64,000 bases of DNA from Nocardioides sp. TF02-7 (GTDB lineage Bacteria; Actinomycetota; Actinomycetes; Propionibacteriales; Nocardioidaceae), in assembly GCF_022437945.1 (NCBI RefSeq), contig NZ_CP092535.1:3534001-3598000 (forward strand), read 5' to 3'. Shown piece after piece: positions 19,036 through 27,603 of this stretch. Made by a program: the position numbers and the translations under genes. The notes under the pieces were generated by a model. It had not been told where the DNA came from, did no database searches, and was given only the letters and a program-made list of their open reading frames with translations. How positions within the stretch are numbered: position 1 is the first letter of the stretch; each line of letters starts with the position of its first letter.

Positions 19036-19440
19036 GTGTCCGACGCACCGAGTCCCGGGCGGGTCCCGCCGCCGCTGACCGTCGCCGCCTCCTTGGTCGG
19101 CGTCGAGGGCGCGGTGCTCACGCTGCTCGGTGTGGCGGAGCTCGCCAACGTCTCGACGGAGCGGCTCGGCCTGGGGCTGTCGACGGCGGCCTTCTTCACG
19201 GCGTACGGCGTCGTGCTGCTCGCCGCGGCCGTCGGGCTGTTCCGCCGGGCGGGCTGGTCGCGCGGCCCGACGCTCTTCACCCAGCTGGTCTGGCTGGGGC
19301 TCGCCTGGAACCTCCGCGAGCACACGCTGGTCGCCGTGCTGCTCGCGGCGACCGCCGTGGTGGTGCTGGTCGGGCTGCTGCACCGCGACTCGATCGCGGC
19401 CCTGTCACCGGGACCGCCGGACGAGCCCGACCCGACCTGA
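19036..19440 (+). CDS. Four-helix membrane protein, unrecognised
   Basis: 134 residues from GTG 19036. Four hydrophobic helices (TVAASLVGVEGAVLTLLGVAEL, TAAFFTAYGVVLLAAAVGLF, FTQLVWLGLAW, LVAVLLAATAVVVLVGLL) and a short acidic Pro-rich tail. Small integral membrane proteins of this shape are common in actinobacteria. I do not recognise a named family beyond that. It stands alone, divergent from whiB1 and convergent with the sigma factor gene. Confidence 0.7.
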   Translation: MSDAPSPGRVPPPLTVAASLVGVEGAVLTLLGVAELANVSTERLGLGLSTAAFFTAYGVVLLAAAVGLFRRAGWSRGPTLFTQLVWLGLAWNLREHTLVAVLLAATAVVVLVGLLHRDSIAALSPGPPDEPDPT

Positions 19441-19484
19441 GCGGCACCGGCCGGTCCGGCACGCGCCGGTCGGCCAGGCAGGCG

Positions 19485-20324
19485 TCAGGCGTCGGTCTCG
19501 AGCGACGTGCGGAGCTGCTCCAGCGTGCGGCTGAGCAGGCGCGAGACGTGCATCTGCGACACGCCGATCTCGGCGGCGATCTGCGACTGGGTCATGTTCT
19601 TGAAGAACCGCAGCAGCAGGATCTTCTTCTCCCGTGGCGGCAGGCTCTCGAGCAGCGGCTTCACCGACTCGCGGATCTCCACGTGCGCCAATCCGGCGTC
19701 GTCGACCCCGATCGCGTCGAGCATGCTCTGGCCGCCGTCCTCGGAGTCGTCGCCCGCGTCGAGCGACAGCGTCGCGTAGGCGTTGCTCGACTCGATGCCC
19801 TCGACGATCTCCTCGACCGAGCACCCGACCGCCTCGGCGATCTCGCGCGGCGTCGGGGACCGGCCCAGCGTCTGCGTGAGCTCCGCGGTCGCCGACGCGA
19901 TCTGCATCCGCAGCTCCTGGAGCCGGCGGGGCACCCGGATCGCCCAGCCCTTGTCCCGGAAGTGCCGCTTGATCTCGCCGATGATCGTCGGCGTCGCATA
20001 GGTCGAGAACTCCACGCCGCGCGCGATGTCGAACCGGTCGACCGCCTTGATCAGCCCGATCGTGCCGACCTGGACCAGGTCCTCGAACGGCTCGCCCCGG
20101 TTGCGGAACCGGCGCGCGCAGTGCTCCACCAGCGGGAGGTTGTTGGCGACCAGCTCCTCCCGCGCGGTCCGGCGCTCCTCCTCGGAGATGCTCGGCCGGT
20201 CGAGGATCGCGAACAGCACCGCGTTGCGGTTGCGGGCGTCCTCGGTGGTGGGCGGGTCGGCCAGCAGCTCGAGCAGCTCGGCATCGAGTGGCGCCCCGCC
20301 ACCGCGGGAGTTGACCGAGGTCAT
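19485..20324 (-). CDS. SigB/SigF/SigG-family sigma factor
   Basis: 279 residues with regions 2, 3 and 4 of alternative group 3 sigma factors: EHCARRFRNRGEPFEDLVQVGTIGLIKAVDRFD, EFSTYATPTIIGEIKRHFRD, then SLPPREKKILLLRFFKNMTQSQIAAEIGVSQMHVSRLL. This family governs general stress or developmental genes. The ATG lies one base after the anti-sigma stop. No anti-anti-sigma (STAS) gene is next to the pair. Confidence 0.92.
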   Translation of the reverse strand: MTSVNSRGGGAPLDAELLELLADPPTTEDARNRNAVLFAILDRPSISEEERRTAREELVANNLPLVEHCARRFRNRGEPFEDLVQVGTIGLIKAVDRFDIARGVEFSTYATPTIIGEIKRHFRDKGWAIRVPRRLQELRMQIASATAELTQTLGRSPTPREIAEAVGCSVEEIVEGIESSNAYATLSLDAGDDSEDGGQSMLDAIGVDDAGLAHVEIRESVKPLLESLPPREKKILLLRFFKNMTQSQIAAEIGVSQMHVSRLLSRTLEQLRTSLETDA

Positions 20325-20325
20325 G

Positions 20326-20760
20326 TCAGAGACCGGCTCCGTCGGCGGCGACGGGGTCGATCGACGAGGTCAGCGTGAGCGACACGGCGTAGCGGCCGGG
20401 GACGGCCTCGACCCGGGCGTCGCTGGTGAGGGTCGTGAGCACCTGCCAGCCGAAGCTCTCGTAGTCGGGCGGGGTCGGCGAGGAGGAGGTGGTGGCGACG
20501 CGGAGGGTGAGCTCACCCGGGTTCATCCGGAACTCGCAGACCAGGTCGACACCCTGGTCGGCCTCGGCCAGCACCATCGCGACCGCCTCGCTGACCGCGA
20601 TCCGCAGGTCCTCGATGTCGTCCATCGTGAAGTCGAGGCGGGCGGCGAGGCTCGCGGTCAGGGTGCGCAGCACCGACGCGAACGCCCCGTCGGCCGGCAG
20701 CCGCAGCTCGACGTCGGACCGGGCGCGCAGAGTGCGGACCGTGGCGCTGCTCTCGGACAT
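20326..20760 (-). CDS. RsbW-like anti-sigma factor
   Basis: 144 residues from ATG 20760, preceded by AGGAGG. Its HATPase_c_2 shape is visible: a ligand helix DLRIAVSEAVAMVLAEADQG, then VRVATTSSS and a C-terminal ESFGWQVLTTLTSDARVE. The Asn that normally follows the SEA helix and binds Mg-ATP is Met or Val here, so kinase activity may be lost. The gene lies directly upstream of the sigma factor and probably sequesters it. Confidence 0.8.
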   Translation of the reverse strand: MSESSATVRTLRARSDVELRLPADGAFASVLRTLTASLAARLDFTMDDIEDLRIAVSEAVAMVLAEADQGVDLVCEFRMNPGELTLRVATTSSSPTPPDYESFGWQVLTTLTSDARVEAVPGRYAVSLTLTSSIDPVAADGAGL

Positions 20761-20826
20761 GCAGATCCTCCTGCTGGTCGCTGACGGTCGCCAGCCTAGA
20801 CGAAGCACCGGCTCCCACAGACGGCA

Positions 20827-20856
20827 GTGGCCGTGCCCCACGAGGGACACGGCCAC
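20827..20856. terminator. Hairpin downstream of sodN repeats
   Basis: GTGGCCGTG and CACGGCCAC form a perfect 9-bp stem around a 12-base loop. On the minus strand it lies after sodN and its duplicated tail and before rsbW, where a terminator would be expected. No T run follows. Confidence 0.55.
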
Positions 20857-20897
20857 CGACGGGAGCGCCGAGCTTCTCAGCCCTGCTGTGCTGGATT

Positions 20898-21061
20898 GCA
20901 GGGCCGAGCTCCGCGGCGCAGAGGTCGCGGCTGCTTCACGGCCGTCGGCCCGCAGCCGCTCCGCTCAGCCCTGCAGTCCTGATGGCAGGGCCGAGCTCCG
21001 CGGCGCAGCGGTCGCGGCTGCTTCACGGCCGTCGGCCCGCAGCCGCTCCGCTCAGCCCTGC
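20898..21061. repeat. Tandem duplication at the sodN 3' end, 77-bp unit
   Basis: A 77-base unit (20898-20974) is repeated at 20985-21061, an 87-base period, with one or two differences. A remnant of the same sequence is at about 20871. The unit includes the last sodN codons and its stop (CAGGGCTGA read on the minus strand), so each copy carries a duplicated gene end. The copy 21061 side is the real terminus. Confidence 0.85.
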
Positions 21062-21456
21062 TTCGTCTCCCAGAAGATCTTCGCGATCTCGTCGATCTTC
21101 GCCAGGAGCTGGTCGGCGACCTCGACGTCGAAGACGGCCTTGGTGCCGCCACCGCCGCCGGCGAGCTTGGTGGCCTCGTTGACCAGCTGGTGGAGCTGCG
21201 GGTACTTCTCGAAGTGCGGCGGCTTGAAGTAGTCGGTCCACAGCACCCAGAGGTGGTGCTTGACCAGGTCGGAGCGCTGCTCCTTGATGATCGCCGCACG
21301 GATGCGGAAGTCGGGGTCGTCGTTGTCGGCCACCTTCTGGCAGATGGCCTTGACCGACTCGGCCTCGATCCGGGCCTGCGCGGGGTCGTAGACGCCGCAG
21401 GGCAGGTCGCAGTGCGCGGAGACCTCGATGGTGGGGGCGAAGAGACGCGAGAACAT
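21052..21456 (-). CDS. sodN: Nickel superoxide dismutase
   Basis: 134 residues. A 14-residue propeptide (MFSRLFAPTIEVSA) is followed by the nickel hook HCDLPCGVY, where His15, Cys16 and Cys20 are the metal ligands once cleaved. The four-helix-bundle body reads EAESVKAICQKVADNDD and DLVKHHLWVLWTDYFKP. It dismutates superoxide in the cytoplasm. The divergent gene encodes the maturation protease. A GGGGG stretch near residue 105 is a slightly longer linker than usual. Confidence 0.96.
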   Translation of the reverse strand: MFSRLFAPTIEVSAHCDLPCGVYDPAQARIEAESVKAICQKVADNDDPDFRIRAAIIKEQRSDLVKHHLWVLWTDYFKPPHFEKYPQLHQLVNEATKLAGGGGGTKAVFDVEVADQLLAKIDEIAKIFWETKQG

Positions 21457-21592
21457 GCGGGTCCTCTCTGAGTCGCGTGACGGACGAGGAAGCTGGTTCC
21501 TCCTGACTGCGACACTACTCGTCGTGGGTGCACCGAGGAACGAGGGTCGCGGGTCGGTCACGGCCGTCCGCCGCCCGTTGCTGCCGCTCGGC

Positions 21593-21906
21593 ATGGCCGT
21601 CGTCCGCGGCGAGTCGATGCGCCCGACGCTGGACCCCGGCGACCGCCTGCTCGTGCGCTACGGCCGGCCGCCCCGGCCGGGGAGGTCGTGGTGGCCCGGT
21701 TCGCCGACGGCACCGTCGCGGTCAAGCGGGCCCACGAACGGCGGCCGGAGGGGTGGTGGCTGCTCGGCGACCGGCCCGCGGCCAGCACCGACTCACGGCA
21801 CCGCGGCGCCGTGCCGGAGAGCGACGTCCTCGCGGTGGTCGTCGCCCGGCTGTGGCCGCGCCCGCGGCGGCGGATCCGACCGGTCCGGCGTCGCCGGACG
21901 GTGTGA
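21593..21906 (+). CDS. sodX: Nickel-type SOD maturation protease (1 frame break)
   Basis: About 104 residues of the S26 signal-peptidase fold. The catalytic Ser is in VRGESMRPTL and the Lys in VAVKRAHERR; LLGDRPAASTDSRHRGAV is the family's third motif. One G is missing from the run 21679-21682, which splits the two motifs. SodX removes the SodN propeptide and exposes the His1 nickel ligand. It is divergent from sodN, the standard arrangement. The basic Arg-rich tail is typical. Confidence 0.9.
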
Positions 21907-21963
21907 CCAGCGCCACCCCGGAAGGCGGCGGCACGCGAGCCCGCTGTGGAAGAATCGCCCGGC

Positions 21964-23149
21964 ATGGCAGGCCAGCCCCGACCGCACCCCCGCGCTGGTG
22001 AGCAGGTCTTCGACCTGCACCTGGCCGGCAAGATGGAGACCCGGCCGACCGCGCCACTGACCGGCCCGGACGACCTCTCGCTCGCCTACACCCCAGGCGT
22101 CGCCGAGGTGTGCGAGGCGATCGCCGCCGACCCGACGCTGAGCCGCCACTACACCTGGGTGCCCAACACCGTCGCGATCGTCACCGACGGGACGGCGGTG
22201 CTCGGGCTGGGCGACATCGGGCCCGCCGCGGCGATGCCGGTGATGGAGGGCAAGGCCGTGCTGTTCAAGCAGTTCGGCGGTGTCGACGGCGTGCCGATCT
22301 GCCTCGCGACCACCGACGTCGACGAGATCGTCGAGACCGTGGTGCGGCTCGCCCCGAGCTTCGGCGGCATCAACCTCGAGGACATCTCCGCGCCCCGCTG
22401 CTTCGAGATCGAGGACCGGCTCAAGGAACGCCTCGACATCCCGGTCTTCCACGACGACCAGCACGGCACCGCCGTGGTGACGCTGGCGGCGCTGGTCAAC
22501 GCGCTCCGGCTCACAGGCCGGTCCGCCGAGTCGACGCGGGTGGTCGTCTCCGGCGCCGGCGCGGCCGGCGTCGCCATCGCCAAGATCCTGCTCGAGGCGG
22601 GCGTGAAGGACCTCGTGGTCACCGACCGCAAGGGTGTCGTCAGCTCCACGCGCCACGACCTGACCCCCCGCCAAGAAGGCCCTCGCCGAGCTCACGGCCG
22701 ACCGCACCGGCCGCACCGGCAGCCTCGCCGACGCGTTCGCCGGCGCGGACGTCTACGTCGGTGTCTCCGGCGGCACCGTCGCGGAGGAGGTCGTCGCGAC
22801 GATGGCCGACGACGCGGTGATCTTCGCGATGGCCAACCCCCACCCCGAGGTGCACCCCGACGTCGCCCACCGGCACGCCCGTGTGGTGGCCACCGGCCGC
22901 TCCGACTTCCCCAACCAGATCAACAACGTGCTGGCCTTCCCCGGCATCTTCCGCGGTGCCTTCGACGTCCACGCCACCGCGATCACCGAGCGGATGAAGG
23001 TGGCGGCCGCCGAGGCCCTCGCCGGCCTGGTCGGCGAGGACCTGCGGGAGGACCTGGTGATCCCCTCTCCGTTCGACCCGCGCGTCGGCCCGGCCGTCGC
23101 CGCGGCGGTCGCCACGGCCGCCCGTCAGGACGGCGTGGCCCGCGCATGA
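21964..23149 (+). CDS. NAD(P)-dependent malic enzyme (1 frame break)
   Basis: About 394 residues, short bacterial malic enzyme type. Landmarks are LSLAYTPGVAEVCEAIA, the metal/substrate motif with Lys in GKAVLFKQFGG, EDISAPRCFEIE, FHDDQHGTAVV, the Rossmann GAGAAGVAIAKI, and FAMANPHPEV. An extra C in the run 22664-22669 moves the frame; AKKALAELTADR continues it. It oxidatively decarboxylates malate to pyruvate. The stop overlaps the next ATG (ATGA). Confidence 0.93.
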
Positions 23150-24180
23150 CCGAGGAGCCGGGCGGCGACCCGACGGCCGACCGGCTCGCTGCGGCGGTCT
23201 CCCGCGCGGCGCGGCGCCGGGCCGGAGTCGCCGCCGGGTACGTCGACCGCCAGGGCCGGATCCTCGTCCACGGCGCCGGTCACACCCGGCTGCCGGACGG
23301 GCCCGCACCCGACCAGCGCACGCTCTTCGAGATCGGGTCGGTGACCAAGACGTTCACGGCGACGCTGCTGGCCTGCGCGGTGGTCGCCGGCGAGGTGGAC
23401 CTGGACACGCCGGTGGCCGAGCTGGTGCCCGAGGTCGCCCCGCTGGAGCGGGACGGCGTGCCCGTCACCCTGAAGCACCTGGCGACCCACACCTCCGGCC
23501 TGACCCGGATCTTCGTGCCGGTGGTGCGCGGCTCCGTGGAGATGCTGCGCGGCCGCGACCCCTACGCCGGCGTCGACGAGGCGGCGCTCGTGGCGGGCGT
23601 GCGCGGCTCGCGGCTGAAGCGCACCCCCGGCACCGGCCGCAGCCGCTACTCCAACACAGGGATGGGCCTGCTCGGCCTCGCGCTCGCGCGCCTCGCGGGG
23701 ACGTCGTACGGCGAGCTGGTGCGGACCCGGATCGCCGGACCGCTGGGCATGGCCGACACCGCGACCGACGAGCAGCTGACCGCCGACCAGCGAGCGCGCC
23801 TGGCGACCGGCCACCACCGGCGCCGGTCGCCGGCCGCGCCGTGGCCGCTCGTCGGGCTCCCCGGCGCGGGTGCGCTCCGGTCCACGGTGCACGACCAGCT
23901 GCTGTGGCTGCGCGCCCAGGCCGACCCGCCCACCGGCGACCTCGGCGACGCGATCCGGCTCACCCAGCAGGAGCACCACCGCGACACCGGCCTGGGCTGG
24001 ATGCTCCACGGCGGCCTGCAGTGGCACAACGGCGGCACCGGTGGGTTCCGGTCGTACGTCGCGATCGTCCCCGAGACCGGCGACGCCGTCGCGGTGCTGG
24101 CCAACCACGCCCGCGGCCTCGACCTGGTCGGGATGCGCCTGCTCGCCGGGCTCTCCCGCGCGTCGCGGCCGGCTCGCTAG
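23146..24180 (+). CDS. Serine hydrolase, beta-lactamase class C-like
   Basis: 344 residues. The SxxK nucleophile motif is GSVTKTFTATLL, the YxN motif is RYSNTGMGLLG, and a late HNGGTGGFRSYVAIVP stands for the KTG-like box. There is no signal peptide, so it is cytoplasmic or peripherally bound. The fold covers carboxypeptidases, esterases and beta-lactamases; the substrate is not inferable. It is translationally coupled to the malic enzyme. Confidence 0.88.
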   Translation: MTEEPGGDPTADRLAAAVSRAARRRAGVAAGYVDRQGRILVHGAGHTRLPDGPAPDQRTLFEIGSVTKTFTATLLACAVVAGEVDLDTPVAELVPEVAPLERDGVPVTLKHLATHTSGLTRIFVPVVRGSVEMLRGRDPYAGVDEAALVAGVRGSRLKRTPGTGRSRYSNTGMGLLGLALARLAGTSYGELVRTRIAGPLGMADTATDEQLTADQRARLATGHHRRRSPAAPWPLVGLPGAGALRSTVHDQLLWLRAQADPPTGDLGDAIRLTQQEHHRDTGLGWMLHGGLQWHNGGTGGFRSYVAIVPETGDAVAVLANHARGLDLVGMRLLAGLSRASRPAR

Positions 24181-24190
24181 GTTGGCTCCC

Positions 24191-25159
24191 ATGTTCGCCG
24201 TCTACGCCGAGTCCTTCAGCACCGACGACCCGCTGTCCGGCCTGGTGGTCGGGGAGCGGCCCGATCCGGTGGCCCCGGACGGGTGGACCACCGTCACCGT
24301 CAAGGCGGCCTCGCTCAACCACCACGACCTGTGGTCGCTGCGCGGGGTGGGCTTGAAGGAGGACGCGCTGCCGATGATCCTCGGTTGCGACGCGGCCGGC
24401 CTCGACGAGGACGGCAACGAGGTCGTCGTCCACGCGGTCGTCTCCGATCCCGGCTGGCGGGGCGACGAGACCCTCGACCCCCGCCGCTCGCTGCTCTCCG
24501 AGCGCCACCAGGGCACCTTCGCCGACCGGGTCGTCGTGCCCCGCGGCAACGTGGTGCCCAAGCCGGCCTCGCTGTCGTTCGAGGAGGCCGCCTGCCTGCC
24601 GACCGCGTGGCTGACCGCCTACCGGATGCTGTTCACGCAGGGCGGGCTGAAGGCGGGCGACACCATCCTGGTGCAGGGTGCCGGCGGGGGCGTGGCGACC
24701 GCGCTGATCGCCCTCGGCCGCGCCGCCGGGCTGCGGGTGCTCGCGACGAGCCGCGACGAGGGCAAGCGCGCCAAGGCACTGGAGCTCGGGGCGCACGAGG
24801 TCTACGAGTCCGGCGCCCGGCTCCCGGTCAAGGTCGACGCCGTGATGGAGACGGTCGGCCGTGCCACCTGGTCGCACTCGGTGCGGTCGCTGCGCCCCGG
24901 CGGGCGGATCGTCATCAGCGGCACGACGTCCGGTCCGCGGCTCGACGACGCCGAGCTCACCCGGATCTTCTTCCTCCAGCTGAGCGTCATCGGCTCCACG
25001 ATGGGCACCCGCGACGAGCTGGCCTCGTTGGTGACCATGCTGGACGCGACCGGGCTGCGGCCGGTGATCGACCGCGTGGTGCCGATGACCGAGGCCCGCG
25101 AGGGCTTCGCGGCGATGGCGGCCGGCGAGGTGTTCGGCAAGGTCGTGCTCACCCGCTGA
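24191..25159 (+). CDS. Zinc-type MDR alcohol dehydrogenase/quinone reductase-like
   Basis: 322 residues of the medium-chain dehydrogenase superfamily. The N-terminal GroES-like domain has SLNHHDLWSLRG, and the NADPH site is VQGAGGGVATALIALGRAAG with a following TSRDEGKRAKALELGA. Most catalytic and structural zinc cysteines are absent, so it resembles the non-zinc quinone oxidoreductase branch. A 10-base gap to the serine hydrolase suggests one operon. Confidence 0.87.
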   Translation: MFAVYAESFSTDDPLSGLVVGERPDPVAPDGWTTVTVKAASLNHHDLWSLRGVGLKEDALPMILGCDAAGLDEDGNEVVVHAVVSDPGWRGDETLDPRRSLLSERHQGTFADRVVVPRGNVVPKPASLSFEEAACLPTAWLTAYRMLFTQGGLKAGDTILVQGAGGGVATALIALGRAAGLRVLATSRDEGKRAKALELGAHEVYESGARLPVKVDAVMETVGRATWSHSVRSLRPGGRIVISGTTSGPRLDDAELTRIFFLQLSVIGSTMGTRDELASLVTMLDATGLRPVIDRVVPMTEAREGFAAMAAGEVFGKVVLTR

Positions 25160-25293
25160 CGAGGTCGGCAGACCCCGCGAAAAATCGGTCGCGCGAGGTC
25201 GTCCGGTCGGGAAGCATCGGGGGCCGTCCGACGTTGCGTCCGGCGGCCGCGATGAGTTCGGCCTCCGCGCACTGTCGTATCCGGCAGCGCCCG

Positions 25294-25310
25294 TTCGTGG
25301 TGTTCACGAA
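25294..25310. promoter_or_regulatory. Palindrome upstream of the MFS pump
   Basis: TTCGTG-N5-CACGAA, perfect 6-base arms, about 54 bases before the MFS ATG. It also contains TGTTCAC, the half-site of the two TetR operators at 27502 and 27570. It is a candidate operator for the nearby TetR or another regulator. Confidence 0.45.
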
Positions 25311-25363
25311 GAGCGGCACCGCCGTCAGGGCGACGCCCGACCGACCCGACCCGAGGACTCGAG

Positions 25364-26851
25364 ATGACTGCGCCCACGACCGGGGAGAGCACCCCGGACC
25401 GAGCGACCGAGACGATCGCGGAGCTGGAGGACGAGCTCGCCCCGGGCTCCCGCCGCACGCCGCTGGTGATCACCCTGCTGGTCGCCGCGACCTTCGTCGT
25501 GATCCTCAACGAGACGATCCTCGTCAACGCGCTGCCGCGGATGATGGTCGACTTCGGGGTCACCGAGCGCACCGCCCAGTGGCTGTCCACGGTGTTCATG
25601 CTCACGATGGCCGCGGTCATCCCGGTGACCGGCTGGTTCCTGCAGCGGGTCAGCACCCGGGCGGCGTACGCCACCGCGATGTCGACGTTCATCGTCGGGA
25701 CGTCCTTGGCCGTCGTCGCGCCGGCGTTCGAGGTGCTGATCGTGGCCCGGGCGATCCAGGCCGCGGGCACCGCGGTGATGATGCCGTTGCTGATGACGAC
25801 GCTGATGACCGTCGTCCCGGCCCACGACCGCGGCCGGGTGATGGGCAACGTGACGCTCGCGATGTCGTGCGCCCCCGCCCTGGGGCCCGCCGTCTCCGGC
25901 GTGATCCTGCACCTCGGGTCGTGGCGGCTGATCTTCGCGGTCGTGCTGCCGATCGCCGTGCTCGTGACCGTCGGCGGGCTGCGCCTGCTCCAGAACGTCG
26001 GCGAGCCGCGACGGAGCGCCGTCAGCTGGCTCAGCGTCGTGCTCGCCGGCTCCGGGTTCGGCACGCTGGTCTACGGGCTCAGCAAGATCGGCACCGACAG
26101 CGGCTCGACGCCGTTCCTCATCGGCGTCGGTGCGGCCCTGGTCGTCGCCTTCGTGGGCTACCAGCTGCGGCTGCAGCGCTCCGACTCGCCGCTGCTCGAC
26201 CTGCGCACGCTGCGGCACCGCTCCTACGCGATCTCGCTGGTGCTGCTGTCGGCGGGCTTCATGGCGTTCCTCGGCTCGATGATCCTGCTGCCGCTCTACC
26301 TCCAGAACCTGCGGGGGCTGTCCGAGCTCGAGGCGGGCCTGATGGTGATGCCCGGCGGCCTCGCGATGGGCGTGCTCGGCCCCCAGGTCGGCAAGCTCTA
26401 CGACCGGTTCGGGTCCCGGCCCCTGGTCATCCCGGGCGCGTTCGCGATGGTCGCGCTGCTCGGCCTGCTCAGCCGGGTGGGCACCGACACGCCGTACCCG
26501 ATGCTGCTCGCGCTGCACGTGGCGCTGATGGCCTCGCTCGCGACCGTGTTCACCCCGGCGTTCACGATCGGCCTCGGCGACCTGCCACCCCAGCTGTACT
26601 CCCACGGCAGCTCCCTGCTCGGGACGCTGCAGCAGGTGGCCGGCGCGATCGGCACCGCGCTGCTGATCGTGATCCTGGACAACCGGTCCGACGCGCTGGC
26701 CCGCGGCGGCGCGGCGCCCGACGAGGCGTTCGTGGGCGGTCTGCAGTGGGCCTTCGCCGCCGGCGCGATGATCGGCGTGGTGGTCGTGGTCTGCGCGTTC
26801 CTGCTGCCGTCGAAGGTCGACGCCCCGGAGGGAGCGCCGGCCGGGCACTAG
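25364..26851 (+). CDS. DHA2-family MFS drug/proton antiporter
   Basis: 495 residues with fourteen hydrophobic helices. The motif-C region is SCAPALGPAVSGVI, and LNETILVNALPRMM in TM1 is the DHA2/EmrB-QacA mark. It exports hydrophobic compounds by proton antiport. Its TAG stop shares three bases with the TAG of the convergent TetR gene. Upstream is a 204-base gap without a gene, holding one palindrome. Confidence 0.92.
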   Translation: MTAPTTGESTPDRATETIAELEDELAPGSRRTPLVITLLVAATFVVILNETILVNALPRMMVDFGVTERTAQWLSTVFMLTMAAVIPVTGWFLQRVSTRAAYATAMSTFIVGTSLAVVAPAFEVLIVARAIQAAGTAVMMPLLMTTLMTVVPAHDRGRVMGNVTLAMSCAPALGPAVSGVILHLGSWRLIFAVVLPIAVLVTVGGLRLLQNVGEPRRSAVSWLSVVLAGSGFGTLVYGLSKIGTDSGSTPFLIGVGAALVVAFVGYQLRLQRSDSPLLDLRTLRHRSYAISLVLLSAGFMAFLGSMILLPLYLQNLRGLSELEAGLMVMPGGLAMGVLGPQVGKLYDRFGSRPLVIPGAFAMVALLGLLSRVGTDTPYPMLLALHVALMASLATVFTPAFTIGLGDLPPQLYSHGSSLLGTLQQVAGAIGTALLIVILDNRSDALARGGAAPDEAFVGGLQWAFAAGAMIGVVVVVCAFLLPSKVDAPEGAPAGH

Positions 26852-27483
26852 GATCCGGCCTGGTCCACCGACTTCCAGTTCACGACGCCCACCATCAGCA
26901 TCCGGAGCTGGGTGCGCACGGTGTCGACGACGCGCTGCTGGTCGGCGGGGCCGCCGGCCAGCAGCGCCTCGATGGTCGCGACCATCGCGTTGACGATCAG
27001 GTTGGACACCACGCGCAGGTCGGTGTCGGACCAGGTCTCCGTGCCGGGCAGGTGACCGAGGTCGACGGCGAGCTCGCGTTCGAAGAGCCCGATCTCGCGC
27101 GCGATCTCGACCCGCACCGAGGCAGGGCCGGCGAAGCGTTCGCGGGCGATGAAGGAGAACTGCCGGCGCTCGGCGCGGACGTGCTCGACGAGCACGGCCA
27201 CCGAGGCGTCGATGATGTCGCGGTACTCCGGCCGCCCCCGGCGGACGTCGCGCAGCATCGCCCGCAGCGACGCCATCGACTCCTCCACGAGCGCGAGCCC
27301 GAGCTCCTCGATCGACCCGAAGTGCCGGTAGAACGCCGTCGGCACGATGCCGACCTGCTTGGCCACCTGGCGCAGCGACAGCGAGGCGAGCGGCTGCTCC
27401 TCGCAGAGGTCGAGCGTCGCGTCGAGGATCGCGCGGCGGGTGCGGCTCTTGCGCTCCGCGCGGGTCTCGGTCGTCGGCGGCAT
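26848..27483 (-). CDS. TetR/AcrR repressor of the desaturase/pump locus
   Basis: 211 residues from ATG 27483; an ATG at 27507 is possible but would overlap the operator. The HTH is SLSLRQVAKQVGIVPTAFYRHFGS, followed by a helical ligand domain. It is divergent from the ferredoxin reductase. A motif that recurs 19 and 18 bases from the two start codons suggests it represses itself and the reductase. In function it resembles lipid-sensing repressors of desaturase genes. Confidence 0.88.
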   Translation of the reverse strand: MPPTTETRAERKSRTRRAILDATLDLCEEQPLASLSLRQVAKQVGIVPTAFYRHFGSIEELGLALVEESMASLRAMLRDVRRGRPEYRDIIDASVAVLVEHVRAERRQFSFIARERFAGPASVRVEIAREIGLFERELAVDLGHLPGTETWSDTDLRVVSNLIVNAMVATIEALLAGGPADQQRVVDTVRTQLRMLMVGVVNWKSVDQAGS

Positions 27484-27501
27484 ACCCAGCATCCTACGAG
27501 A

Positions 27502-27517
27502 GTGCACACGTGTTCAC
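27502..27517. promoter_or_regulatory. TetR operator, tetR side
   Basis: GTGCACACGTGTTCAC, an imperfect palindrome (half-site GTGAACA) 19 bases from the tetR ATG. It shares 12 of 16 bases with the site at 27570. Confidence 0.6.
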
Positions 27518-27569
27518 TGTCACGCGGCGATCTGCTTGACCGGTGGCGGGGGGAGCCGCGAGAGTTTTG

Positions 27570-27585
27570 GTGTACGGATGTTCAC
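27570..27585. promoter_or_regulatory. TetR operator, ferredoxin reductase side
   Basis: GTGTACGGATGTTCAC, 18 bases from the reductase ATG, with the same half-sites as the 27502 operator. The matched spacing to both divergent genes supports one regulator acting on both. Confidence 0.6.
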
Positions 27586-27603
27586 CGAATTGCGGGAGTA
27601 CCG

